Assembly: GCF_021018805.1 (NCBI RefSeq)
Contig: NC_086247.1
Span: forward strand, 141,356,102 to 141,420,101
Reading direction: 5' to 3'
Length of the DNA: 64,000 nucleotides
Source: Prinia subflava
Lineage: Eukaryota > Chordata > Aves > Passeriformes > Cisticolidae
Positions 1-12,900 of this stretch are shown here, piece after piece. Position numbers and translations under genes: made by a program. The notes beneath the pieces were generated by a model, which saw only the letters and a program-made list of their open reading frames with translations, was not told the DNA's origin and ran no database searches. Numbering within the stretch: position 1 is the first letter of the stretch; each line of letters starts with the position of its first letter.

Positions 1-3000
1 TTGGATTGAAAAATATTACATCTGGTTTTGCCACTATCAAAATATTTTTTAGGCTGTAGATCACCCAGCTATGAGGCAACAATTTTTTTTTCTTACTGGA
101 TAACAGCTCCAAAAATCTATGGGGAAAATGTGGTGCAAACTGCAAGATAGAGCTAATGGAATGTGCTCTGCCACGTTGTTCTGAATGGTTATTTTGCTTT
201 TCTGTATTCTGAGGGACCACAAGTTTGTTTAGATGTTATTCACTGATATATAGATGTGAGCATCTTCAGTGAGCAGCTCCTCACCTCTCTGCTATTAGTG
301 AAGAAAATTGGTCGCATTAGTAAGTCTCTGGTAAATATGGGAAAAAGAATCAGTGCAGTTAAATAGATCATCTAAACAAATATATCTCTGTATTTTCTGA
401 ATTATGCTTCATATAAAAGATGAATCTGGTTTTATCAAAATCAAATGAAAATTCTATACTAGTATAAAAGAGATGCTAAGGAGATACTATCTATACTAAG
501 ATAAAGGAGAAGAAATAATATTTTTCTACATTCTTATATCACGAGCAGCTGTGAATCATCTACACATGGCACTAGGGTGAATACAGATGAGAAAAGAAAG
601 AAAACTTTACCAACTATTTTAGCAAAGATGAATATGAATTTTCACCTGTTTATTTTTTTCTAAGAGCAAAACCACAAATTTTCCAATCATTTTCACTGAC
701 AACTTTCAGTACAAAAACCCTGAAAAATATTTCTCAGAGGCATGTACAAGCAGGCACATAACCTGTTCTCCATTGAAGCTGTAATCACCTATAAGAAAAA
801 AGCAAGTAAATCAAACACCCCGAACAAGTCCTTGTGCTCTTGGGTCCCTTCCATTCTTTGGTTTGGTGGTTTTTTTTCTTCTTTCTTCTACATTTACTGT
901 TTAAATCATACCTGTGATTTAAAGCATATGAAAAGCAGAGAAAGTTAATGGTGTTGCTGGCAGTAGATTACAGACCTATATTAGAGAAAAAAACCACTGA
1001 AATAATTTAGTTTGTGTTCAATAGGAGAGGTAAGAGAGAGGTGTACATGGTATCCTTAACATTTCTACAAGTACTTTCTGTTCAGATAACTAGGGATTGA
1101 AGATATACACCATTACCAGTTTGGGTGTTCTATTGCTTTTTCATAAAGAACTTATCTCTATAAAAAGGACAGACAAAATTATGAGAGAGTGTGTTGTTGG
1201 GGTTGAGTCTCTTAAAACCCAGAGAGGAAGAGAAGATATGGACCTTTGTGAACTCTCTTTTTTGTTTCTGCATTCAGTTTTCTCTTTCATGCCAGGCAAT
1301 GAGCTCCTGGTGAAGCCATGGAGCAGAAAAACAGAGAAAATCAGCAGCCAAGTCTGAGCAACTAGCAGCCCTTGAGCTGCTAAGTCAAGGGAAAATGCAA
1401 GCCAAAAAGCAAGGGCTGAACATTGCAGCAAGAGAGGTAAGCACCCAACTCCATGAGAATACCAATGGGAAACCTTTGTTCTTGATTACTAGGTAGATGT
1501 TAAGGGATTAATGTGAAAGGGAACATTTAATTAGGAAAACTGTTTTGCAGAACAAGTTAGGACATATGAATGGATGAAGAAGGAGAAAACAATTCACCTT
1601 TAAGGTGTTAGTTTTATGTACTGCATGACTATAATGCTTTAAGTGCATAACTGTGTAGGAGTCTGAAAGAACCAGAGACATAAAAAATCAGATTAAGGAA
1701 ACAAATGCCACTTGAACTTCAGCACCAAGGTAAAATAAAGTCTAACCCGAGAAAATCTTTATGTATTTTCTTTAGCATTGCAAAATGTATGAGAAAGAAA
1801 TAATGGAACGTACACATATTTGTAAAAATGAAAATGAATTTTAATTACAACAACTCCCTTGGAGAAGCTATACCTTTATTGCTACCTAGTCCAGTAGATT
1901 ATTAACACATATCCACAGAGTGGGTTTTGCTTCTCATGCCCATTCAAAGTGATAGCTCTCAGTGTCACTAACATTGGCACTCCACATGGACCAGGCAGTG
2001 TCAATTGTTTCACCCACAGTAGGCACCATGTACCTGGATTTTGTCACTTGGACAACAGTGCACATATTTGTTTTCCCAAGGGCACCTCAGAAAGCACCGT
2101 CTGCTGCTCTTACAAAGGACTTCCCACTGGACTTTCCCCTCCTTCTGTGTTTCACCAACACATGCTGGTTCCTGTAATTTATATTCTTGTATTTTTCAGC
2201 ATGATTTCTCTCCTCTTAAAACATTTTTGTGGGTGTAAATCAGTGAATTCTGTTCTACCCCATTTTAAAGCTGAAAAAAGGAAGTGTGGAGCTAGGTCTG
2301 ATGATTTGAAAATTTTGGTGATAAGTTCATGCTGAGGTATTGTCTGTTATGAAAAGTCCCAGAAAAACTGTAAGAAAGAAAAACAATATGCTCCAATGGA
2401 AAGAAGATTCTATAAAAAATACTGCAGAGTTAAAACTGTCCAGTCCCAATAATAGCTTCTGATGGTGCTTCTTAGCTATCTCAAAACAGATACACTCACT
2501 ACACAGGACCACTGTGACTCCTGTTATTAGCATCATGTTCTGAAAAAGCCACAAAGCCCTTCTGAATTTGTTTCAGGACTTATTTAAACAAATAATCTGA
2601 ATTTGTAGGCTAATAAAGAAAATTGCAGAAAATTTCTCAGTATTACAATTAAGACAACGTTTCCATGAGTGTTTTTCATCCAGATGATGCAGAGTGTGAG
2701 GATGAAATTTTGTCTTAGCAACCTACTGGAAAGTACATTCAGTGTCTCCTTACCAGACACTGAATTAAGGCTTGCAGGATTCAGCAGCTCATGCCTCCCT
2801 GCCCTCTTTGTGGCTGCTGCATGCAGCTAATTCCTCCTGGGAAAAGAAGCAGGCTATCAGTTTGTTTACCATCCAGTAAAGATATCTGGCAGTTTCCTTG
2901 CACAAAATGAGCTGCTCTCTTGTCAGGAAGGTGTTTGATCCTCTCACAAGCTCTGCCATCTGTTGAATAAATATAGGCATGTGAAAGTTCAAAGTGTTAC

Positions 3001-4398
3001 TGTGCGTAATAACAGGCAGTGGAACAGTGCATAGGATTGACTGGTGGAATTAAGACATATACAGTCCCCAATTATGCCACAGCTACAGTACTGTTAGGAA
3101 CAAGACAAACCCTTTCAAAAAGTAACCTCCTCAAATTTCTTTACAGCAAAAAATAAAAACCAATATTCTCTGCTGGTTATCACACACACTTTGTGCTTAA
3201 ACTGCCATTTACCTCTGCCCACACCAAATTAATTCACAGTCTGTTTAATTTACTTCAGGACTGGATTGACCTACAAAAAATCCTTAAATATGCAAAGTAA
3301 AATAGACACAGAATTACAATGAGTAGGGTGGGATTTTTTCAGTTTGTTTCTCAGTCCCAGACAGACTGTGAAATTTTGCACAAACTGTTAGTTACTGTTT
3401 CATGGGTTTGGTTTTCTCTCCATTTCAGTGTACAGAAAGAAAAACACATATTATTCTGCTCATAAGCAAAATCATCTCTAACATATATGATAGTGATACA
3501 AATATTCAAGCAGACTTTTTTTTATGCTTGATATAACTTTATTCAGTACTATTTCCAGTAGTATGTGGAGCACGATTATCAATGTTTAATATAGTTTATG
3601 AAGGAATTTTCAAAATTCTCCTATGAAATTATGCTATCATATTATCAGTGTTTGGTGTTCTAGAAAATGCCCATAACTTTGAAATACTAATCCAGGAAGA
3701 CATTTGAGCACTTGCTTTCCATACCCCAAACTGAGGTCATGCAGTAGAGATCTCCCATACTGGCCCAAAAGCTGTCACCTTTAAACCATTAAAATTTTTT
3801 TCTTATTGTAATAAGAATAGTAACAGACTAAGGGGAGATAAAAATTATTATTTGTTATGCCTCTTGTAATTAATGATATGATATACTAATGTGATTTTCA
3901 TTGTCTTTTTGTTTTGTAGTTTTGCAGGAATCCTCAGTTTTGGGACAGAGTTGTTGAAGAGATGTGATGGCGATAGGGTCTCAGCCTTGGGAAAGATTGC
4001 AATCTCATTATTAGTCAAGAGGAAGCAGGAAAGAGAAAGCTTATAACAAATGAGGTAGAAAAGTAAAACAAGGGATAATTATTAATCAAATTACTATTTT
4101 AAGATGTGGTCACACACTACTACAAATAGGATTTATCTCACAATGTAGAAATCTGTATGAGTAACACCTAAACAGTCCAACTGATGAAATATTTTAACTA
4201 GTATCAGTCTTTCCTCAAGAATTTTAGTCATATGTATTTACATAGTTTCTAAATTAGTTGCCTGGATGTCCTCTATTCTCAAGACAGGTATCTCCAGAGG
4301 ACATTTCTTTCAAGACTAAAAAATGTGTAAAATAGGAATCATGGATTGCTCTCAGCAGCTGCCAATCTTCTTCCCGTGACTTAAGTAGAGCACAGAGG
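1..4398. other. Unique AT-rich DNA, no gene recognised
   Basis: Stops are frequent in all frames. The longest frame (1949-2335 +, 128 codons) shows no domain, no codon structure and no splice context that would support a gene. No repeat family was recognised. A possible splice-acceptor-like context near 3919 is treated as a weak finding only. Confidence 0.6.
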
Positions 4399-4430
4399 AC
4401 TTATCTAAATTTATCTAACTTTAGATAAGT
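4399..4430. other. Perfect 11-bp inverted repeat with 10-nt loop
   Basis: ACTTATCTAAA (4399-4409) pairs with TTTAGATAAGT (4420-4430). The loop itself contains another TTATCTAA copy, so three near-copies of TTATCTAA lie within 32 bp. GATA cores (TTATC/GATAA) are present on both strands. Confidence 0.88.
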
Positions 4431-4894
4431 TTGCAGACAGCTCATATTGGCTCAGCAGAATCCAACACTTAAATTGCAGCTTATTTTAGTGATCTGATGA
4501 TTGAAATATCAGTGACTACTCTGTTCTCCAATTATTTCCTTGTCAGAGGAAATGGAGACCTGAGGTGTGCTTTAAGGAATAGTTCTGTCATAGCTCACCT
4601 ATGATCTCATGATAATATCTACAAGTTGTGACCTGTGGAGCTTTATCAGTTGTTTGCTAATGGATGAGGAATGGCAGACAATAAGAACTGCTAATAAATT
4701 CAAGCAAGAAAGAAAGCTACTGCAGTATAAATCCAGAACAAGTTTTTTGCTTTAGCTCAGTTCAAATTTATAAACTTTTTCCTCCAATCTATTCAACACA
4801 AATATTTCTTCAAACACCAGAAATCCTTGGATGTAACCTGCCTTCTGTGATGCTCTAAGTACTACTCATGAGAAATTTGTGATCCCAGTTTAAA

Positions 4895-5035
4895 CATTAG
4901 TTTGCTAAATGACTTCAGCTAGTCACTTCCCACTGCATTTTTTCTTTTTTCTCATCTGTTCAGAGGAGGTGTCATCACTTTTGTAATATGCCTTAAATTT
5001 TTGAGCTAAAAAATGCTTTTTGATGCAGCATTAAT
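4895..5035 (-). mobile_element. Probable MIR/CORE-type SINE relic, degraded
   Basis: Read on the + strand this resembles a MIR-type SINE reversed. There is a 'AGTCACTTCCCACTGCA' segment (like 'agtcacttaacctctctgc'), then TTTTTTCTCATCTGTTCAGAGG (like 'gtttcctcatctgtaaaatggg'), then GTCATCAC, and further on AAATGCTTTTTGATGC, which fits the CORE 'aaagtgctttgagat' region. The elements come in the right order and at plausible spacing, but identity is low, so this is less certain than the copy at about 39.9 kb. Boundaries are approximate. Confidence 0.5.
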
Positions 5036-6312
5036 ATAACACAAACACCTAACCCTAATATAAGTCTTTGCTCCTCTGGTGTCATCAGAGTGTCAGGGTG
5101 AGGCCCATATTTTTGATTCAGGCGTGAAATACTGGTAGTAGTTGATCATTAACATAATTTGGTCAGGCAGGATATTTTTTCCTCCCTCTCAGATTAAAAA
5201 GCTAAGGGACCTTAGAGAAAATCTTATTCTTCTGTAGACTGGCTCCAGTATTTTTCTCTTGGCCAAATTTTGTCTGCTGATGAAACATATTTTTTAAAAA
5301 ATGATAATGATGTTGATATTCTTGCAGTAAAATCTTGCGTGCGGTTAACACTTAACAAAGGAGACAAAGAGCTGGGAAAATGAAGTTAGTGTGAAGTGAG
5401 ATAGTATAAAAAATTAAGCTGTGTTGTTTTCTGTAGCAATTTTTTTTAATCTGGTTCGTACAACTGTCAACACAGATGACCATCCTTGTATTTTTACTGC
5501 CCAGATTGTTCAAAGTGGCTTTTTGGTTTGTGGCTATTATTTTGAATCTGCACTTCATTATGCCAAATATTTGCATATGCAATTCACTGAGGTACTTATA
5601 GTGACCCCAGGGAAATGCCCAGTGAACAATCACTGTGACTGAGTTTGAATGAATAATGAAATGCTAATGGAAAAATGTGGGCTCACCTGATAGCAACTGA
5701 ACCTTGTTCACCAGAAAATGGGCTGGATCAAAGGTCTCGTTAAAAATTCTTTCCTATACCATAATCAGAACACATTAAGATTTGAGTGTAATTTTGTATA
5801 GGTAATACAAATAAGTCTCCTAAAACTGCTTTCTTCACATTTTTTCATTTGATTCTTATTCATAGGGAATGAAGGTGCTGTACAAATCACTGGGTTTCCT
5901 TCTCCTTTTATCTATAGGAGACTAGCAGGGGAAGTGTAGTGCCACCCTTCCCTTTCCTTATTTCTTCAAGATTTTTGAGCTGATAATAATTCAAAATTAC
6001 TATATTAAAATTCAGTTTACTCAGGGAGGATGGAATCTAAACATTTCCCAAGTGAATTTCTGACTGAAATAGCAATGATGGTTATGCAGTGCCAATTTTG
6101 TAATTGTCAGTGGTATACTATTCAGGCTTTTGCATTGCTTTAGGAAAAATAAATTATGTATCCACACACTCTTTTGTGACCAGCCTGGTGGTTCATACAT
6201 GTGGGCTTGCTCTTCTCCCACTCCAGGTTTGCCATGGTGTTGTACCTGGTCCCACTCAGCTGTGGCCAAGCCTGTGAGCCCTGCTGTGGGGTTGTGTCCT
6301 ACCCCTAAGTGC
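5036..6312. other. Unique DNA, AT-rich then GC-richer toward the minisatellite
   Basis: No gene is recognised. From about 6170 the composition shifts to CT/GC-rich leading into the 28/31-bp array. The minus-strand frame 6021-6371 runs into the array and is not supported. Confidence 0.55.
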
Positions 6313-6550
6313 ACCAGGGTGACAGCATGGCTGCTGTCCTCACACCAGGGTGACAGCATGGCTGCTGTCACACCAGGGTGACAGCATGGCTGCTGTCATA
6401 CCAGGGTGACAGCATGGCTGCTGTCATACCAGGGTGACAGCATGGCTGCTGTCCTCGTACCAGGGTGACAGCATGGCTGCTGTCCTCACACCAGGGTGAC
6501 AGCATGGCTGCTGTCCTCGTACCAGGGTGACAGCATGGCTGCTGTCTTCC
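6313..6550. repeat. Minisatellite, 8 units of 28/31 bp, each with a perfect hairpin
   Basis: Units begin with ACCAGGGTGACAGC at 6313, 6344, 6372, 6400, 6428, 6459, 6490 and 6521. The spacings are 31, 28, 28, 28, 31, 31 and 31 bp. The two lengths differ by a 3-bp CTC insertion in the linker after CTGCTGTC. Every unit contains GACAGCATGGCTGCTGTC, a 7-bp perfect inverted repeat (GACAGCA / TGCTGTC) around a TGGC loop. The units are almost identical apart from linker changes (TCAC, TCAT, CTCGT, CTCAC), which implies recent expansion or homogenisation. The flanks (6180-6312) are richer in GC than the surroundings. Open frames across the array on both strands are by-products of the repeat. Confidence 0.97.
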
Positions 6551-7942
6551 CACCTCCCACTTGTCCCCGTCCAAGCACAGGAACAAAAAAATCTCTTCCC
6601 ACCAAGAGAAGTTACCCTTCAGCAAGCATGATGTGAAGGATGTGTGTGTTATTGCTGCCCTTATTTCATTCCACTCTATCCCCAACAGATTGTGTTTGGG
6701 GGTGCCAATCCTCCCACTTTGGTGGGAATCCTGAGAAGGTGACTACTGAAATATTGTTGCTTGGTGTGGTAGGGAAAAACTCTGGAATAACATAGCATGA
6801 GATCATAAACTTTTCAGGATGATTACAAGGAGACAATGAAAGGAATACACCTTTTTCTGAAGGGAAATTAACTAATGTGCAAAACCATGAATCACAAGGG
6901 AATTTTCTGCATGTGCCAGCTACAGGAATAAAACAAGGAATGGAATGGCACAGGCTGAAAGAAAGTCTTTTATGCATACCACTTTTCTCAGCAGAGCCAG
7001 GCAGGAGAGGGACAGCAATGGTACAGGCAGCCCTACAACACCCAGGATCAGTCAAAGGGACTTGCCATGAGAGGAATTAAAAGAATATCTGCTGCTTAGT
7101 AGCTCTTATTTGTCTTTGCCATATGTTATTTAGGTTGCATTTAATTAAGCAGCAGCCCAGTGAGCATCTGAAAGCCCAGGAACTCTTGAGAGGAAGCTAA
7201 ACTCTGCCCTTTCTCCTCTCCTGACCCACTGGGATCTGAACTGCTGAGCCATTCTGTCCTCTGCAGACACCTCCAGCAGCTTCAGGCAAGGCATAATTCA
7301 ATTGTCAATTAACAGAGGATCCCTGAGCCCAACAATGGGCTTGCAGCCCTCTGGAAGTTGTGTTTGGTCAATTCAAAACATTCAGAGGATCACTTTAAAC
7401 TACTGTGCCTCAGTTGTGCACGAGCCAGAGTTTATAAATAAGTTGTCCTTTAGGTTCTTAGGTTAAAAGGTTGACTTTTTCTGTGAACATTATTTAAAAA
7501 AGAAAATTATGTCAATATATTTTTTCCTAATAATTAAGTGCAAAAGCTTAATTCCCAAATCACCAGGTCATAAAGAATATTTCTGATTCTATATCATTCA
7601 ATTTTACTTCTATAAAGGCTGTCAGAGATGTGTTATTATGTCATTCTGATGTCTTTTCCAGAAAGTAGAAAAATACAGTAGTCCAAACTTATCCTGAACA
7701 TTATCATATTCAATAGATAACTTGTACCATACAGGTTCAGTCAGTGGCTTGTGGTGATTTTTATGAGTCATTTTTCTTCACAAAAATTAAACAGGCTGCA
7801 GCAGCCAAGCAGGTGATCCAGTGATCTCTGGGAGGTATTTTTATTATTCACAAAACTCAGGAACACAAGAAAACCCCCAAGCTACAACTGTTTTTGACTA
7901 AATATAATTTAAGCATTGTATAACAATAGTGTAACCTGTTTA
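6551..7942. other. Unique DNA, nothing recognised
   Basis: Overlapping opposite-strand frames at 6666-7080 (129 and 67 codons) have no recognisable domain. Composition is slightly GC-richer to about 7300 and AT-rich after that. Confidence 0.55.
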
Positions 7943-7991
7943 AAAACAAACCAAACCAACCAACCAACCAACCAAACAAACAAACAAAAAA
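7943..7991. repeat. Compound microsatellite (CCAA)n-(CAAA)n
   Basis: There is an imperfect run of CCAA units (about 7951-7974), passing into CAAA units and an A-run ending at 7991. It is adenine-rich on the + strand. A related motif in opposite orientation lies about 0.6 kb downstream. Confidence 0.9.
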
Positions 7992-8566
7992 CCCTTCACT
8001 AAAAGTGTGTATTTCTATTGTACATAAGGCATCTGTCTAAATACAAGGGTTAGCACATTTCTGACTAAGGTAGTCCATTGCCTTTTTGCAGGAAGTGGTA
8101 TTAGGCACAGAGTCATTCTTCCATGTGCTTTAGACTGTATCTTCCCTTGTTATTACACCTAATAGTATCAAACACCTCATTAACTGAGCTAAGCATTGCC
8201 TCAACATAGGATTCCTTATGGTCTAAGTACTTTTTTCTGAGCTTCAGCTTCATGAATTTACTCCTTACCTGTAAATGGTTTTTCTACTACCCTACAAATA
8301 GTTGTAAATGTTGAAGTTGTCATTAATCATCATCTGAGTAATTCTGAGTTATCCCAGTGAATTTAGATTGTTAGGGCCTTGCCCAAATATCTCCTGATTT
8401 GTCAATGTACTTCTGGCTGCTGTTGTGTTCAGCTGCATACATAACATTCTTGTCAGTAATTTTTAGCCCTCTATGGTTGTCTTTGAGTTATTTGCAGAGC
8501 TTGGTTAACCCTGCCTGCAAAGGCATCAAACTCATTTGACTGTCCAGCAGAGAGTGGCCATTTGTT

Positions 8567-8642
8567 CCTGGTTGGTTGGTTGGGTATTTTGTGTTTGTTT
8601 GTGTTTGTTTGTTTTTTGGTTTTATGTTTTGATTTTGTTTTT
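8567..8642. repeat. Compound microsatellite (GGTT)n-(GTTT)n
   Basis: The run starts with GGTTGGTTGGTTGGG and continues as GTTT-type units with T-runs to about 8642. It is the reverse-complement motif class of the block at 7943-7991. No retroposon body is recognised next to it. Confidence 0.88.
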
Positions 8643-9875
8643 AAATCAAAACTAGGCTGCTTTGCACTTTCTTTTTATGCTGGGACAGTTGATAAAAGAC
8701 ATGACATCTCTTAGTGGAAAGACTATTCCTTTGCAAGACTTGATATTCTCTTCATTTTACTCAGGCTGTTAGAGATTCCAAATCTAGCAGGTCAAAGAAT
8801 AATTTCAGCACCTCCTCATTGTCTGCTCTCTCTACAAATTGTTTATATGTCATTACTTTTAATTTAAGGATTTTCAGATCCTATGGTGGGTAATTGAATC
8901 AGATTATATTAATTTTTTCAATTATAATTTTATGCAGCATTTTATTAACTCTCAAAGTGCACCTGGAAATCTTGGTAGTGAGTGAGATGTGACTTAAAGT
9001 ACCCTGATATTAGGGAAGATACATGACAGTATTATTTGATCTACCACAGCAGAATAGTGCAGAACATCAATTATATAGCACTCTTAATATATTAACGATA
9101 TAATGATAACTTTGGTTCCTTCAATTTTGATCTTCACTTTTCTCATCTGTGTATTACTGTGTGTTGCATTGTGTAAGACAGGTGGTGTGACATGTAGTTA
9201 TTTTTAAGCAATGTAAGAGCAGGAGTAATTGCTATTGTATGCAATAGGAGTCCAGAATGACTGACAAATTAATGCCTTTTTCCCACTTCTCCAGCCACTT
9301 GAATTACCCATGCCTTGCCCTCCAAAGTGAGGAAGTGAGAAAAGAATATGACCCTCCTCCCTCAAATAGTGAAATAAATGTACTCAAAGAGTAATCCCAC
9401 CAGACTGACGGGACTTTTGCTTCCAAACTAAATGAAATGCATGGTCTGTTGCCTAAGATATGATTACAAAATGTGGTTCTCTGTTAACACCTATCTACAT
9501 ACAAACCATATTAAGTTTAACCTAGTTTTCTCTCTGGGACAAAGGACAAATTATACAAAGTGCTCTGTTGTGTAATAAATACATTATGTTCTCTAAAAGC
9601 TCCCAGTCTCCAATGCAAGCTAGGAAGAATGCCATGCAGTGCTTTCTCTGGAATAGTAATATTGCTATGCTCATTCTTGATCTTTCTAATTTTAAAATAT
9701 ATATGACAAAACCCTGACAGATATAAAATAGGTACAGCATCATATGAGAGGTGTATAAATATACTTTTCTTTTTTTTCCTAATATATAAACATATACAAA
9801 AAACCTTTGGGTTTTGCAAATATGTATTTTCCTTACCTCTAAAGCTAAGGAAAATATCTCTGCCCTTATTTAAAT

Positions 9876-9906
9876 AAAAAAAAGAAAGAAAGAAAGAAAG
9901 AGAGAA
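9876..9906. repeat. (AAAG)n microsatellite
   Basis: An A-run is followed by about five GAAA units and GAGAGA. The 173-codon minus-strand frame covering it (9517-10038) has a serine/phenylalanine/leucine-rich segment here that is simply this repeat translated. Confidence 0.9.
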
Positions 9907-12900
9907 ATTTCCAGGATCACAGCTAAAATGTTTGCAGGCATAAAATCCAGAGTCTTGAAAAATGAATAGATAAAGAACCAATAAATAGAAAAGAACATGA
10001 AATCTATTCATTTTCAAAAAGTCACCCTTTAAAATCACACTTCAGGAACTCATCCTTACCTGCAGTGTCTTAGAGGCCTGACTCACAGCATTTATAAACT
10101 TATGCCAGAGTATTACAGACAAAGAATTATAAACAGTCTTGGTTTCACCGTATCTGAAGAACACAAAGAAAACTTTACATAAACCACCTAGTAAAAACAT
10201 TGATGTAGGAGAGCTGGCACAAGACTACAACAGTTTTGGTCTGGAGCAGTGCTAAGATCTTCTATTTCCTGAAATCCTCCTCAGTGCAGTGTATGGAAAG
10301 TGTTAGGGGGATTCACAGCCCAAACCAATCAAGAGCCCGAGCCAGGTATTGCCTGGGTGCAAGCAACAAAACTGCTGAAAAGAGCTTCCATGGCTTCTCT
10401 CCGCATGGAGTTTAAATAATCCATCCCATGGCACAAGAAAATGCTGCCATATGTTTCCAATCTTATTTTAGTGGGTCAGAACCTAACTTTCAAGAAAATG
10501 ACCAGGCTACACATTTTTACTTTGGAAAAATATCACCAGCATCCCTGCAGTGGAAAATCTTTTCCATCCAAATTCCCTTTGAATTTCTTTGGCAATAAAA
10601 CACATGAAGAAAGTTTCACAGATGTTGAAATACATATACCCACAATTTAACATTATTATACAATTTAGAACTGCTAAAATGCTTATTTATTGCTCCACTG
10701 AAATATCAAGAAGTGTGGACCATTTCCTGTAGGAATGGGTTAAGTCCAAGGAAAGCTCAAAAATGTAAATAATTATCATCTGAGGCCTTCATTTTCTCCT
10801 TTATGCTGTTGTCTATCCCTTTTTACTTGTCATCATTTTTCTACATCACATCAGTTTTCTCAGATACTACAACATTTTTAATCATAAATATTCCACTACT
10901 TGTACGTTATTTTCATAAATCAATGTATATCTTGACTTATGTAAGGATGGATCTCAGGGTCTTGATTGAATTTCCAGACTCATTCTGCCCCTTTACAAAT
11001 ATTTTGATATTTTTTTGTTTTTTAATGATAAGTATGCATTTCAACATTTAAAGAGAATATTGTGTTAAAATATCTGTGTACCCTTTATAAAGTAAGAGCA
11101 TGCACGTTTTTTTTTAAACAAATGGATTAGGGAGACTGTTTCCTGAGATCTAATTGGAATTTTTTGTTTCCCAAGTTTTGTTTTTGTTGCCTCTTGTCAG
11201 ATCACTCTGCCCTGCAAAGATGAGTGTGATCCATGTTACCTACATCCTTGCATTAGGTATTTTGCAGACAACAATGAGATTTCCCCTTAGCCCCCTTACC
11301 CTTTCTGAAGACTGATCAGATCCATTTTTCCTCTCCTCCAAAGACCTCTGTCTCCTAACCATCTCTTGGGTCTTCATTATTCTGCCTGTGGAAATAGCTG
11401 AATGCTTTTTGCCACATTTCTTCATAGAAGCTGTTCAAACTCTGAGCACAGAAGTGTTCCCTGCACCTCCATTACAGAGTTCCTATGAATTTCTTCATTC
11501 AGAAAACAGTTTTTCTGAAAGAGGTGACAGTGCTTGACTTCCCCACTGGTAGAAGGATTTTCTTTGCTGGAATCCCTTCTCCATCATTTCCTTCATTGAA
11601 CCTGGAATGTCTTTAGAACCAGATATAAAAGTTCTGAAATTAAAAGGTAATAAGAAATTGAGACTCTTTCTCAGCCCAGGGAAGACAAAACTCTTCTCAA
11701 GCAGCTAGGAATGGGGAGTGTTTTTTGCAAAAGTACTGCATGGTATGGAATAATAACCCCCCTGTAACACCCACTGTAAATTCTATCAGCTGCCAGGCTG
11801 ACACTCCTGGGCTTCGAGTACCTTCTTTCCATTGTGTCTACCTTAGACAAGTTTGTTGACTGTATTTTCATAAAGATTTTAACTAAATTTATTTTTATTC
11901 CCTTTTTTTCCTGTCTGTCATCAACATACTGCTATTATTCTACTCACCAGGGGATCATAGAGCCATAACCTCCCATCTTATTAACAATAGGCCTAGTAAT
12001 TGTTAATATAGAACACTTACAGGAATAATTACACAACAAATAAGTTCACATTTTAATACCATAACACTTAATTTATCTTACTCATTTACTAATCCCCATT
12101 TCACAACACAACTTACACATTCTTTTATTAGTGAGTTATTTGGGCATGAACATTTTGGGTATTCACTTAAACAGATACCTGGCATTTAATAAGCCTTACA
12201 TATCCTTTTCAACATCTATGATGAGTCTGATGATAGGCTTTTACTAGGATACCACTCTTGCCAGGCTGTATTTGGGGTGTGGAATTTAGTCCATTAATCA
12301 AGCACCCATAATAGCAGTACTGACAGTACCAGAGCAGAGAGAGATAAACATCCGCATCACTCCCAGAATTATTTAGCAGGAATAGGTAAGCACAATGGGA
12401 GATCTCCAAAATTAATTTTTGCCCTTTGTTAAATTTCTCCCGTTTTCACCACTTTTGAATAGGTGTCTCAAATAATGCACCAGAAATTGTTCCAGGTCTT
12501 GGACTGGAATGAACAAGACAAGTGGGAACTCGAGGAATTCAAGATTAAGCCCAAGGCAAAGATTATGGGCAGAAACTTTGTTTTTTAATTACATTTTAGC
12601 TCCATCTCAGCTGAATCAGATGGAGCAACCAAGGCAATCATCTACTTTACAGATTTAATTATCAGAAAGAATCTAGCTCACTCTGCTGTGAGAACAATTT
12701 TTTCTACGCCTGATCCAACAGAGGATATTTTGTGGAGGGAAGATTTTGAGGACTGGAGAAAAAAAGAATTGCTTTTTTCAAAATGTGACATTGACTCTTT
12801 ATATTATGAGAACTGAAAGATATAATGAAGCATATATTGTATGGTACTGCAATACAATAATTCCCAGTAACTTCTAGCACAGACTGATGTCACTTATTAT

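Noticed and set aside
6313..6550. CRISPR-like regular direct repeats
   Set aside because: The units abut with 2-5 bp variable linkers instead of unique spacers, and the context is vertebrate. This is a minisatellite.
9517..10038. 173-codon minus-strand frame
   Set aside because: It is dominated by aromatic and lysine codons from AT-rich and (AAAG)n sequence, with no domain and no gene context.
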